Assembly: GCF_037404875.1 (NCBI RefSeq)
Contig: NZ_JBBELO010000033.1
Location: forward strand, 434,001 to 498,000
DNA length: 64,000 nucleotides
DNA from: Orlajensenia sp037404875
GTDB taxonomy: Bacteria; Actinomycetota; Actinomycetes; Actinomycetales; Microbacteriaceae
Direction: 5' to 3'
A program made the position numbers and the translations under genes. Below, in pieces: positions 28,293-37,196 of this stretch. The notes under the pieces are model-generated. The model was not told the origin of the DNA. It was given only the letters and a program-made list of their open reading frames with translations, and did no database searches. The stretch's first letter is position 1. Each line of letters begins with the position of its first letter.

Positions 28293-29417
28293 GTGAAGAC
28301 CAAGAAGGTTCTTCTCGCCACGATGGTCGTGGGTTCGATGCTCGCGCTCTCCGCGTGTGCAGGCAACTCCGGCGGCGGCAGCGGTTCGGGTGATGGAGAC
28401 GGCGGCCTCATCGGCGTCGCCATGCCCACCAAGAGCTCCGAGCGCTGGATCAACGATGGCAACTCGGTCAAGGAAGGCCTCGAGAAGGCCGGGTACAAGG
28501 TCGACCTCCAGTACGCGGAAGACGACATCCCCACCCAGGTCTCCCAGCTCGAGAACATGATCACCAAGGGTGCAGAGGCCCTGATCATCGCCTCGATCGA
28601 CGGAACGACGCTCACCCAGGTGCTGCAGGATGCCGCTGACGCCAAGATCCCCGTGATCGCCTACGACCGCCTCATCCGCGACAGCAAGAACGTGGACTAC
28701 TACGCCTCGTTCGACAACTACAAGGTCGGCGTTCAGCAGGCCAACTCCGTGCTCAACGGGCTCGGACTGGTCGACCTCGACGGCACCAAGAAGAGCGACG
28801 CCCCCGCGGGCCCGTTCAACATCGAGCTGTTCGCCGGTTCGCCCGACGACAACAACGCCACGTTCTTCTGGAACGGCGCGATGGACACGCTGAAGCCGTA
28901 CCTCGACGCCAAGACCCTCGTGGTCAAGAGCGGCCAGACCGACTTCCAGCAGGCGGCGACGCTGCGCTGGGACGGCGAGGTGGCGCAGAGCCGCATGGAG
29001 GACATCCTCACCAAGAGCTACTCCGACGGCTCGAAGGTCAACGCGGTGCTCTCGCCCTACGACGGCCTCTCGCGCGGAATCATCTCGGCGCTGACGGATG
29101 CCGGTTACACGACCGGTGACGCCTGGCCGGTCATCTCGGGCCAGGACGCCGAGCTCGACTCGGTCAAGGCCATCAACTCCGGTGAGCAGTACGCCACCAT
29201 CTTCAAGGACACCCGCAAGCTGGCCGACGTGGCCATCAGCATGGCGGAGGCCCTCCTGAAGGGTGACAAGCCCGAGGTGAACAACACCAAGGACTACGAC
29301 AACGGCAAGAAGGTCGTGCCGTCGTACCTGCTCGAGTCCCAGATCGTCGTGAAGGACAACGTCAACGACGTCCTGGTCAAGAGCGGCTACTGGACCGAAG
29401 CCGAGATCAACGGCTGA
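28293..29417 (+). CDS. ChvE-like sugar-binding lipoprotein (second set)
   Basis: 374 residues. The signal MKTKKVLLATMVVGSMLALSAC has lipobox LSAC, followed by a Gly/Ser-rich linker. The body shares VIAYDRLIRDSKNVDYYASFDN and the VISGQDAE hinge with the protein at 22796. The GTG at 28293, after GAAGGAAA, is preferred to a longer frame starting at 28218 because it places the signal peptide at the N-terminus. It leads an SBP-ATPase-permease operon directly behind araA, so arabinose or an arabinose-yielding sugar is the likely ligand. Confidence 0.9.
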   Translation: MKTKKVLLATMVVGSMLALSACAGNSGGGSGSGDGDGGLIGVAMPTKSSERWINDGNSVKEGLEKAGYKVDLQYAEDDIPTQVSQLENMITKGAEALIIASIDGTTLTQVLQDAADAKIPVIAYDRLIRDSKNVDYYASFDNYKVGVQQANSVLNGLGLVDLDGTKKSDAPAGPFNIELFAGSPDDNNATFFWNGAMDTLKPYLDAKTLVVKSGQTDFQQAATLRWDGEVAQSRMEDILTKSYSDGSKVNAVLSPYDGLSRGIISALTDAGYTTGDAWPVISGQDAELDSVKAINSGEQYATIFKDTRKLADVAISMAEALLKGDKPEVNNTKDYDNGKKVVPSYLLESQIVVKDNVNDVLVKSGYWTEAEING

Positions 29418-29510
29418 TAACACCGTGTGGTGACGCCGGTCGGGGCTCGCGGACAGTATTCTGCGAGCGGGCCCCGGCCGGCGGCATCCCGGCAAGGAAG
29501 CAGGGTAGAG

Positions 29511-31037
29511 ATGACGACGAACATTCTCGAGATGCGTGGCATCACGAAGACCTTCCCGGGTGTGAAGGCGCTTTCCGACGTGAGCCTCGAGGTCGCGCGC
29601 GGCGAAGTGCACGCGATCTGCGGGGAGAACGGGGCCGGCAAGTCGACCCTGATGAAGGTGCTGAGCGGCGTCTACGGTCACGGAACCTACGAGGGCGACA
29701 TCGTCTTCGAGGACGAGGTGGTGCAGTTCTCGAACATCACCGACAGCGAGGCCAAGGGCATCGTGATCATCCACCAGGAGCTCGCGCTGAGCCCCTTCCT
29801 CTCGATCGCCGAGAACATCTTCCTCAACAACGAGGTCAAGAGCCGCGGCTTGATCGACTGGAACAAGACCAACCACGAGGCGCAGAAGCTGCTCGCCCGG
29901 GTCGGCCTGAACGACAACCCCACCACCAAGATCATGAACATCGGCGTCGGCAAGCAGCAGCTCGTCGAGATCGCCAAGGCCCTCTCGAAGCGGGTGAAGC
30001 TGCTCATCCTCGATGAGCCGACCGCCGCGCTGAACGACGAGGACTCCGACCACCTGCTCGACCTCATCCTTCACCTGAAGGAGCAGGGCATCACCTCGAT
30101 CATCATCAGCCACAAGCTCAACGAGATCAGGAAGGTGGCCGACTCGGTCACCGTGATCCGGGACGGCAAGACGATCGAGACGATCGCCAAGGCCGACGTG
30201 ACCGAGGACCGCATCATCAAGGACATGGTCGGCCGCGACCTCGAGCACCGCTACCCGGAGCACACGCCGAACATCGGCGAGGAACTGCTGCGCGTGGAGG
30301 ACTGGACGGCTCACCACCCGCAGGATGCCTCGCGCGTGATGGTCGACAACGTCAGCATCAACGTGCGGGCGGGCGAGATCGTCGGCATCGCCGGGCTCAT
30401 GGGCGCCGGGCGAACCGAGTTCGCGATGAGCCTGTTCGGCCAGTCCTACGGCTCGCGCATCAGCGGCCGGGTCTTCAAGCGCGGCAAGGAGATCCGGATG
30501 CGCTCGGTCGCAGAGGCGATCGAGAACGGCGTCGCCTATGCCACGGAAGACCGCAAGACCTACGGCCTCAACCTCATCGAGGACATCAAGCGCAACATCT
30601 CGATGGCCTCGCTGAAGAAGCTCGAGCGGTTCGGCCTCGTGCACGACAACGAGGAGTACAAGGTGGCCAACGACTATCGCAAGTCGATGAACATCAAGGC
30701 TCCGAACGTGCTCGTGAAGACCGGCAAGCTCTCGGGCGGCAACCAGCAGAAGGTCGTGCTCTCGAAGTGGATCTACTCGGATCCCGACGTGCTCATCCTC
30801 GATGAGCCGACGCGTGGCATCGACGTCGGTGCCAAGTACGAGATCTACACGATCATCAACCGGCTGGCCGCCGCGGGGAAGGGCGTCATCGTCATCTCCT
30901 CCGAGCTGCCCGAGCTGCTCGGCATCTGCGACCGCATCTATGCCCTCTCCGAGGGCCGCATCACCGGAGAGTTGCCCATCGAAGAGGCGACGCCCGAATC
31001 CGTCCTGAAGCTCATGACCATGGAGAAGCCCCGCTAG
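29511..31037 (+). CDS. Multiple-monosaccharide ABC transporter ATPase (second MmsA type)
   Basis: 508 residues, closely related to the ATPase at 19830: Walker A GENGAGKST, first-half IGVGKQQLVEIAKAL, second-half LMGAGRTEFA and LSGGNQQKVVLSKWI. The ATG at 29511 (MTTNILEM) is aligned with the paralogue start; the frame extends 84 nt further upstream but without similarity. It sits between its binding protein and permease. Confidence 0.92.
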   Translation: MTTNILEMRGITKTFPGVKALSDVSLEVARGEVHAICGENGAGKSTLMKVLSGVYGHGTYEGDIVFEDEVVQFSNITDSEAKGIVIIHQELALSPFLSIAENIFLNNEVKSRGLIDWNKTNHEAQKLLARVGLNDNPTTKIMNIGVGKQQLVEIAKALSKRVKLLILDEPTAALNDEDSDHLLDLILHLKEQGITSIIISHKLNEIRKVADSVTVIRDGKTIETIAKADVTEDRIIKDMVGRDLEHRYPEHTPNIGEELLRVEDWTAHHPQDASRVMVDNVSINVRAGEIVGIAGLMGAGRTEFAMSLFGQSYGSRISGRVFKRGKEIRMRSVAEAIENGVAYATEDRKTYGLNLIEDIKRNISMASLKKLERFGLVHDNEEYKVANDYRKSMNIKAPNVLVKTGKLSGGNQQKVVLSKWIYSDPDVLILDEPTRGIDVGAKYEIYTIINRLAAAGKGVIVISSELPELLGICDRIYALSEGRITGELPIEEATPESVLKLMTMEKPR

Positions 31038-31072
31038 CGCCGGCGCCAGCGGATTCTTCGAAGGAGAACCTC

Positions 31073-32317
31073 ATGTCCGAACCCACCACCACGCAGTCGA
31101 CGGAGAGCCAAGCCGTCGGCGGCAACATCAACCCCATCGAGAACAAGTTCACGGCGCGGCTGGGCATCATCCTGTCCGACCTCGGCCGCAACGGCATCTT
31201 CATCGCGCTCATCGTGGTGGTCGTGCTGTTCTCGTTCCTGACGGACGGCATCCTGCTGCGTCCGCAGAACATCTCCAACCTCATCGTGCAGAACGGCTAC
31301 ATCCTCGTTCTGGCGATCGGCATGGTGATGGTCATCATCGCCGGCCACATCGACCTCTCGGTCGGCTCGGTCGCCGCCTTCGTGGGCGCCTGCTCCGGTG
31401 TCTTCGCCGTGCAGTGGGGCCTGCCCTGGTGGCTCTCGATCGTGCTCTCGCTCGCCATCGGCGCCCTCGTCGGCGTCTGGCAGGGCTTCTGGATCGCGTT
31501 CGTCGGAATACCCGCGTTCATCGTGACGCTGGCCGGCATGCTCATCTTCCGCGGGCTCGCGCTCGTGGTGCTGGGCAACGCCAACATCGGCTCGTTCCCG
31601 GCCGAGTACCGTGCCCTCGGCAACGGCTTCCTCAACGACGTCTTCGGCGACTTCGAGCTCGACCCGCTCACCCTCGGCGTTGCCGTGCTGGCGATCATCG
31701 CGCTCGTCGTGCAGCAGGTGCGCACGCGTCGCGGACGCCAGAAGTACGACCAGGAAGTCGAGCCGATCGCGTGGTTCATCACCAAGCTCGTGCTCATCTC
31801 GGCCGCCATCGCCTTCTTCGCCTACGCGCTCGCCTCGTACAAGGGCATCCCGATCACGCTCATCGTGCTCGCCGTGCTCGTGCTCATCTACGGGGTGGTC
31901 ATGAACCGCACGGTGTTCGGCCGGCACATCTACGCGATCGGCGGCAACCGCCACGCGGCCGAGCTCTCGGGCATCAAGACCCGCCGGGTGGACTTCTGGC
32001 TGTTCGTGAACATGGGAACGCTGGCAGCGCTGGCCGGACTCATCTTCACGGCGCGCCTGAACCTGGCCGGCCCGAAGGCCGGTGACGGCTTCGAGCTCGA
32101 GGCGATCTCGGCGGCGTTCATCGGCGGCGCGGCGGTGCAGGGCGGTGTCGGAACCATCGGCGGCGCCATCATCGGTGGCCTCATCATCGGCGTGCTCAAC
32201 AACGGCATGTCGATCATGGGCATCGGCATCGAGTGGCAGCAGGCCGTGAAGGGCCTCGTGCTGCTGCTCGCCGTGGCCTTCGACGTCTACAACAAGCGCC
32301 GGTCGGGCGGGGCGTAA
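31073..32317 (+). CDS. Multiple-monosaccharide ABC transporter permease (second MmsB type)
   Basis: 414 residues. The GMVMVIIAGHIDLSVGSVAAF segment and the central loop VRTRRGRQKYDQEVEP identify the MmsB/GguB branch. AAGGAGAA precedes the ATG. A hairpin at 32353 follows, then the LacI gene at 32430. Confidence 0.92.
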   Translation: MSEPTTTQSTESQAVGGNINPIENKFTARLGIILSDLGRNGIFIALIVVVVLFSFLTDGILLRPQNISNLIVQNGYILVLAIGMVMVIIAGHIDLSVGSVAAFVGACSGVFAVQWGLPWWLSIVLSLAIGALVGVWQGFWIAFVGIPAFIVTLAGMLIFRGLALVVLGNANIGSFPAEYRALGNGFLNDVFGDFELDPLTLGVAVLAIIALVVQQVRTRRGRQKYDQEVEPIAWFITKLVLISAAIAFFAYALASYKGIPITLIVLAVLVLIYGVVMNRTVFGRHIYAIGGNRHAAELSGIKTRRVDFWLFVNMGTLAALAGLIFTARLNLAGPKAGDGFELEAISAAFIGGAAVQGGVGTIGGAIIGGLIIGVLNNGMSIMGIGIEWQQAVKGLVLLLAVAFDVYNKRRSGGA

Positions 32318-32352
32318 CCGACCGGACCAAGGCCTCCGTGGTGGTGGAGGGG

Positions 32353-32381
32353 TGGCGGCCGGGCCTCGTGCCCGGTCGCCA
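32353..32381 (+). terminator. Hairpin between the second MmsAB operon and its LacI gene
   Basis: TGGCGGCCGGG (32353-32363) pairs with CCCGGTCGCCA (32371-32381), with a single G-U wobble, around a 7-nt loop. It lies 36 nt after the permease stop and may end or attenuate that transcript. Confidence 0.6.
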
Positions 32382-32429
32382 CGGACCGCCATGTTCGGAT
32401 GCTGCCATCATGAACGGGGGGAGGATGCG

Positions 32430-33467
32430 ATGACCGGTACAGAGCAGGCCGTCGACGACCTGCGTGGGCGAGCCGTGACGATGTTCGACGTGGCCAGGCT
32501 GGCGGGGGTCTCGCACCAGACGGTGTCGCGCGTGCTGAACGATCTGCCCGGCGTCAAGGCGACCACGCGCATCAAGGTCGAGCACGCGATCGCCCAGTTG
32601 AACTACGTGCCGTCGCCAGCGGCTCGCACGCTCGCCAGCCGTCGGTCGCGCACGATCGGGCTCATCCAGGGCGGTCGTCCCGACTATGGTCCCTCCAACG
32701 CGGCGATGCGATTCAACGAGGCCGCTCGCGCGGCGGACTACACGGTGAGCCAGGCCAGCATGCAGCAACTGGATCCGGCATCCCTGCGCGAGGCGGTGCA
32801 CATGATGGTGCGCCAGAACGCGGCCGCCATCGTGCTCATCGCCGGTGAGCGGGCGGCGACCCAGATCATCCGCGAGATCGAACTCACTGTTCCCCTCGTC
32901 ACCGTCGCCTCCGAAGCGGTGGAGGGCATGCACCGGGTGGGAATGGACCAGTACGCCGGTGCGCGGGCCGCCGTCGAGCACCTCATCGGCCTCGGGCACC
33001 GCGACATCGCGCACCTCGCGGGCCCCGAGGACTCCATGGACGCCTCGGAACGCGTGCGGGCGTGGCGTGACACCCTCGCCGCCCACGGGCTGAGGGCGCG
33101 CCAGCCGCTCGTCGGCGACTGGGGTTCCGAGAGCGGTTATCGCCTCGGCGGTTCACTCGCGCTCGAGCCGCCCTCTGCGGTGTTCGCCGCGAACGACCAG
33201 ATGGCGCTCGGGGTGCTGCATGCCCTGCGCGATGGCGGGTTGTCGGTGCCGGCGGACGTCAGCGTGATCGGCTTCGACGACATCCCCGAGGCGGCCCACT
33301 TCTGGCCGCCGCTGACCACCATGCGCCAGGACTTCGACGGGCTCGGGCACGACATCATGGCCGAGGTTCTCGACGTGCTCGCCGACGAGCAGGGGGCGAT
33401 CGACCGCACCCGCCGGGTGGCGGAGCTCGTCGTGCGCGAGAGCACGGCACCGTCACGAACCTCCTGA
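32430..33467 (+). CDS. LacI-family regulator, pentose island (A)
   Basis: 345 residues. HTH FDVARLAGVSHQTVSRVLNDLP at about 18-39 and C-terminal GFDDIPEAAHFWPPLTTMRQDF. It is a close paralogue of the regulator at 39325, sharing the exact recognition helix and motifs such as PDYGPS and DQYAGARAAVEHLI. GGGGGGAGG lies 6 nt before the ATG. It follows the second MmsAB transporter and probably senses a pentose or derivative. Confidence 0.9.
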   Translation: MTGTEQAVDDLRGRAVTMFDVARLAGVSHQTVSRVLNDLPGVKATTRIKVEHAIAQLNYVPSPAARTLASRRSRTIGLIQGGRPDYGPSNAAMRFNEAARAADYTVSQASMQQLDPASLREAVHMMVRQNAAAIVLIAGERAATQIIREIELTVPLVTVASEAVEGMHRVGMDQYAGARAAVEHLIGLGHRDIAHLAGPEDSMDASERVRAWRDTLAAHGLRARQPLVGDWGSESGYRLGGSLALEPPSAVFAANDQMALGVLHALRDGGLSVPADVSVIGFDDIPEAAHFWPPLTTMRQDFDGLGHDIMAEVLDVLADEQGAIDRTRRVAELVVRESTAPSRTS

Positions 33468-33514
33468 GCGTTCAGGAACCCACGGCTCGGCGACCGCGCT
33501 CAGCGGCTCGGTGC

Positions 33515-34213
33515 TCAGTGTGCGTCGGACGGCGGGCGCTCCGCCTCGGTGCGCGGATGCGGCGCGGTGTTGCTGCGGCCGTAGAGGAAGAGCAGCAGGC
33601 CGGCCGCGGTGTCGACCAGTTCCGGCCCGTGCCCGAAGCTCCAGCCGGCATCCGTCGCCGCCAGGCTGCGGCCGCGCACAACCGCCTTGATCTCCGTCGG
33701 AGCTGTCAGGGCCCGGCGCAGGGCCACCGCTCCCGAGGCGGCCGGAGGAATCGGCACGTCGAGTCCGAGCGGGATGCTCACGTCGAGCGTGCCCACGACC
33801 ACGGTCTCGAGCTCGCGGATGCCCGCATGGCCGGTTCCAGCCCCGGCTGCCGTGGCAAGGGATCGCAGCTGCTCGAGGAGGTCGGTGCGCGAGAGCGCTG
33901 CTCCTGCACGGCGTGCGATGCCCGCCTCGGTCGCGCGCAGGCTGAACAGGTTCTCGAGCAGGCCGAGCGATATGGATCCCAGACGCTGGCGTCGTGACGT
34001 GCTCAGCCTCGTGACGAGGTAGGCCACGCTCTCGTGCACGGTGCAGCCGGTGCGCAGCGACGCCGCCTGCCAGGCGTCGTCGTCGCCCTCGGCCAGGCGC
34101 GCTCCGAGCGCGTCGAGCATGCGCGCCATGTCGTGACCCCAGTGGGCGGAGACACCGGACTCGTCCTGCCGGCCGCGCTGGCTCAGCGGCAGGTGGCGAG
34201 CGAAATCCGACAT
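33515..34213 (-). CDS. Mycothiol-dependent maleylpyruvate isomerase / DinB-like family protein
   Basis: 232 residues. The N-terminal helical bundle (HWGHDMARMLDALGARL, then RTGCTVHESVAYLVTRLS) follows the MDMPI/DinB four-helix pattern, and the C-terminal part (AAPTEIKAVV..ATDAGWSFGHGPELVDTAAGLLLFLYGRS) resembles the family's second domain. Function is not predictable; members use mycothiol or bind metals. TAGGCT ends 6 nt before the ATG, indicating a leaderless transcript. It is divergent from the third transporter. Confidence 0.65.
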   Translation of the reverse strand: MSDFARHLPLSQRGRQDESGVSAHWGHDMARMLDALGARLAEGDDDAWQAASLRTGCTVHESVAYLVTRLSTSRRQRLGSISLGLLENLFSLRATEAGIARRAGAALSRTDLLEQLRSLATAAGAGTGHAGIRELETVVVGTLDVSIPLGLDVPIPPAASGAVALRRALTAPTEIKAVVRGRSLAATDAGWSFGHGPELVDTAAGLLLFLYGRSNTAPHPRTEAERPPSDAH

Positions 34214-34301
34214 GCCACGAGCCTACGCGCGCGCGGGTGCGACGCCCACCTCGGGCGCGCGCAGCCATCGGTCGGGCGCATCCGTCGGCCGAACGACCCG
34301 G

Positions 34302-34338
34302 ATGAGCGCTCACAACGGGCGGATATGAGCGCTCACAA
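34302..34338. promoter_or_regulatory. Two lac-operator-like palindromes upstream of the third transporter
   Basis: ATGAGCGCTCACAA occurs at 34302-34315 and 34325-34338, 23 bp apart. Each holds the perfect palindrome TGAGCGCTCA and matches the symmetric lac operator except in the outer left arm. They lie about 90-110 bp upstream of the MDMPI-like gene start and about 190-220 bp upstream of the binding-protein gene, so either or both could be controlled. Confidence 0.6.
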
Positions 34339-34401
34339 TCCGGCGCCTCCCGCGGTCGCACAGCCTCTGCAAGAGCTTTATAACGGATTGATATCCATCT
34401 T

Positions 34402-34429
34402 TGTGAACCCTCACATGTTATCGCTAACA
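34402..34429. promoter_or_regulatory. Tandem operators before the YtfQ-like gene
   Basis: Two palindromes abut: TGTGAACCCTCACA (34402-34415) and TGTTATCGCTAACA (34416-34429). The first is the class seen at 19647, the second the class seen twice at 24124-24160. TTGATA (34388-34393) could be a -35 element, so both would lie over the promoter. This links the third transporter to the controls of the first transporter and of araDBA. Confidence 0.6.
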
Positions 34430-34520
34430 TCCAGACATGGTCAGAACGAACTGACCACCCGGCACCTGTTGGCTATCGCAGTGGGTTCGCCGCCGGGATG
34501 CTGAACAAGGAGGTTTGGTA

Positions 34521-35504
34521 ATGAAGAAGCTCATTTCAGTGGCGGCGGCCGGAGCGATGCTCCTGGCCCTCGCCGGATGCGCGTCGGGCGGGGGAGACTC
34601 GGCCAGCGACGGACCGAAGCCGCTCGACCAGCTCGTCGTCGGCTTCGCCCAGGTCGGCGCCGAGAGCGGGTGGCGCACCGCGAACACGAAGGACATCCAG
34701 CAGTCGTTCAAGGACGCGGGCATCCAGCTGAAGTTCTCCGACGCCCAGCAGAAGCAGGAGAACCAGATCAAGGCGATCCGCTCCTACATCCAGCAGGGCG
34801 TCGACGTGATCGCATTCTCGCCGGTCGTCGAGACGGGCTGGGATGCGGTGCTCAAAGAGGCGAAGGACGCCGGCATCCCGGTCGTGCTGACCGACCGTGC
34901 CGTCGACTCGAAGGACGACTCGCTCTACGTCTCGTTCCTCGGATCGGACTTCGTCGAAGAGGGCAAGAAGGCCGGTGACTGGGCGCTGCAGGAGTACAAG
35001 GACGCCACAGGCCCGGTCAACATCATCCAGCTCGAGGGTACGACCGGTGCCGCTCCGGCGATCGACCGTGGAGAGGGCTTCGCCGACACCATCAAGGCGA
35101 ATCCCAACCTCAAGGTCGTGGCATCCCAGACCGGTGACTTCACCCGTGCCGGAGGCAAGCAGGTGACCGAGGCGCTGCTGAAGTCCAACCCCGATGTCAA
35201 CATGATCTTCGCCCAGAACGACGACATGGGCCTCGGCGCCATCGAGGCCATCGAGGCCGCGGGCAAGGTGCCCGGCAAGGACATCAAGATCGTCACCGTC
35301 GACGCGGTGCACGACGGCATGCAGGCCCTCGTCGACGGCAAGATCAACTTCATCGTCGAGTGCTCGCCGCTGCTCGGAAAGCAGCTGATCGACATCGTGA
35401 AGCAGATCAACAATGGTGACACCCCGGAGAAGCGCATCATCACCGAGGAGACCACCTTCACGCAGGAACAGGCGAAGGCAGCCCTGCCCGACCGCAAGTA
35501 CTGA
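34521..35504 (+). CDS. YtfQ-like sugar-binding lipoprotein
   Basis: 327 residues. Signal MKKLISVAAAGAMLLALAGC with lipobox LAGC. The fold and motifs (VGFAQVGAESGWRTANTKDI, FSPVVETGWDAVLKEAKDAGIPV, NDDMGLGAIEAIE) match the YtfQ galactofuranose-binding group. AAGGAGG at 34507-34513 is 7 nt before the ATG at 34521. It heads a four-gene SBP-ATPase-permease-permease operon. A furanose-form pentose such as arabinofuranose is plausible from context. Confidence 0.9.
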   Translation: MKKLISVAAAGAMLLALAGCASGGGDSASDGPKPLDQLVVGFAQVGAESGWRTANTKDIQQSFKDAGIQLKFSDAQQKQENQIKAIRSYIQQGVDVIAFSPVVETGWDAVLKEAKDAGIPVVLTDRAVDSKDDSLYVSFLGSDFVEEGKKAGDWALQEYKDATGPVNIIQLEGTTGAAPAIDRGEGFADTIKANPNLKVVASQTGDFTRAGGKQVTEALLKSNPDVNMIFAQNDDMGLGAIEAIEAAGKVPGKDIKIVTVDAVHDGMQALVDGKINFIVECSPLLGKQLIDIVKQINNGDTPEKRIITEETTFTQEQAKAALPDRKY

Positions 35505-35512
35505 TCCGAGCC

Positions 35513-35584
35513 GTCGCCGCGGCCCACGGGGGTGGGCCGCGGCGACACCCGGGGCGGGTGCACGGCGACCGCGCCGCGCACCCG
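35513..35584 (+). terminator. Two intercistronic hairpins between YtfQ- and YtfR-like genes
   Basis: GTCGCCGCGGCCCAC (35513-35527) pairs perfectly with 35532-35546 over a GGGG loop. A second stem is CGGGTGC (35555-35561) with GCACCCG (35578-35584). The very stable first hairpin starts 9 nt after the binding-protein stop and should protect its mRNA or reduce read-through to the ATPase. Confidence 0.7.
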
Positions 35585-35657
35585 TCACACTTCAGGGAAC
35601 GGGGAGCACCCGTCCCTCTCCCACGACCTGCGCCCGCCTCACCGAAGAGAGCCGAGA

Positions 35658-37196
35658 ATGCCCGAGTCCGTACCCGTCGTCCAGATGAGCGACATCTCCA
35701 TCTCGTTCCCCGGCGTCAAGGCGCTCGAAGACGTGAACTTCCGCATGTTCCCCGGCGAGGTGCACTCGCTCATGGGCGAGAACGGCGCCGGCAAGTCGAC
35801 GCTGATCAAGGCGCTCACCGGTGTCTACAGCCTGGACTCCGGCACCATCTCCGTGGCAGGCGAGCAGGTCGCCTTCACGAGCCCGGCGCAGGCGCAGGAT
35901 GCCGGAATCAGCACGGTCTACCAAGAGGTGAACCTGCTGACGAACCTCACGGTGGCCGAGAACATCATGCTCGGGCGCGAGCCGCGGCGCTTCGGCGCCA
36001 TCGACTGGCGGGCCACCCGCCGTCAGGCGGCCAAGGTGCTCGCCGGCCTGAACCTCGACATCGAGCCCGGCTCCCTGCTCGGCTCGCATTCGCTCGCCGT
36101 GCAGCAGCTCGTCGCCATCGGACGGGCCATCAACATCGACGCGAAGGTGCTCATCCTCGACGAACCGACCTCGAGCCTTGATGCCGACGAGGTCGCGGAG
36201 CTCTTCCGGGTGATCCGCTCCCTGAAAGAGGAGGGGGTCGCGATCCTGTTCGTATCGCACTTCCTCGACCAGGTCTACGAGATCAGCGATCGCCTGACCG
36301 TGCTGCGCAACGGCGCGCTCGTGGGGGAGTACCTGACGGATGAGATCCTGCGCATCGAACTCGTGCAGAAGATGATCGGCAAGGAGCTCGTCGCCCTCGA
36401 CGCCCTGGAGACCAAGGCGCGGGAAGCGACGACGGGTGCCACCGACGAGGAGCCGTTCATCGAGGCGATCGGCCTCGGCCGCAAGGGCGCCATCGAGCCG
36501 ATCGACCTCAAGGTCTACGAGGGCGAGGTCGTCGGGCTCGCCGGCCTGCTCGGCTCGGGGCGCACCGAGCTCGCCCGCATCCTGACCGGCATCGACCGGC
36601 CGGACGCCGGCGAACTGCGCGTGGCGGGACACCGGCAGCGCTTTCGGACCCCGCGGCAGGCGCTCTCGCGGCGCGTGGCCTACTCGTCGGAGAACCGCCG
36701 AGCGGAGGGCGTCGTCGACGAGTTGACGGTGCGCGACAACATCGTGCTCGCCTTGCAGGCCGACCGCGGCTGGGCTCGGCCCATTCCGAAGAAGCGGCAG
36801 GATGAGCTGGCCCAGAGCTACATCCAGGCGTTCAACATCCGCCCGGCCAACCCCGATGCGCTCGTGCGCAACCTCTCGGGCGGCAACCAGCAGAAGGTGC
36901 TGCTCGCCCGCTGGCTGGCCGTCGCCCCCCGGCTGCTCGTGCTCGATGAGCCGACCCGCGGCATCGACGTGGGGGCCAAGGCCGAGATCCAGAAGCTCGT
37001 GGTGAACCTGGCCGAGAACGGTCTCTCGGTCGTCTTCATCTCGGCCGAGCTCGAGGAGGTGCTGCGGCTGAGTCACCGCATCGCCGTGATGCGCGACCGC
37101 CGCATGGTCGCCGACCTCGAGAACGACGACCTCACCGTCGACTCGCTGCTCGCCCTCATCGCCGAGGGCTCGACCATCGAAGGAGACGTCGCATGA
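35658..37196 (+). CDS. Sugar ABC transporter ATPase, YtfR type
   Basis: 512 residues with two nucleotide-binding halves. First half: Walker A GENGAGKST, degenerate signature (SLAVQQLVAIGRAI) and LILDEPTSSLD. Second half: LLGSGRTELARIL, NLSGGNQQKVLLARWL and LVLDEPTRGIDVG. It overlaps the first permease by 4 nt (ATGA). The ATG at 35658 is chosen since upstream in-frame sequence lies in the hairpin region. Confidence 0.92.
   Translation: MPESVPVVQMSDISISFPGVKALEDVNFRMFPGEVHSLMGENGAGKSTLIKALTGVYSLDSGTISVAGEQVAFTSPAQAQDAGISTVYQEVNLLTNLTVAENIMLGREPRRFGAIDWRATRRQAAKVLAGLNLDIEPGSLLGSHSLAVQQLVAIGRAINIDAKVLILDEPTSSLDADEVAELFRVIRSLKEEGVAILFVSHFLDQVYEISDRLTVLRNGALVGEYLTDEILRIELVQKMIGKELVALDALETKAREATTGATDEEPFIEAIGLGRKGAIEPIDLKVYEGEVVGLAGLLGSGRTELARILTGIDRPDAGELRVAGHRQRFRTPRQALSRRVAYSSENRRAEGVVDELTVRDNIVLALQADRGWARPIPKKRQDELAQSYIQAFNIRPANPDALVRNLSGGNQQKVLLARWLAVAPRLLVLDEPTRGIDVGAKAEIQKLVVNLAENGLSVVFISAELEEVLRLSHRIAVMRDRRMVADLENDDLTVDSLLALIAEGSTIEGDVA

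Noticed and set aside
26604..30644. A minus-strand open frame of about 1,346 codons opposite araA and the second transporter
   Set aside because: The sense strand encodes unmistakable AraA, ChvE-like and MmsA proteins; the antisense translation is Asp/Val/Leu/His-rich noise.
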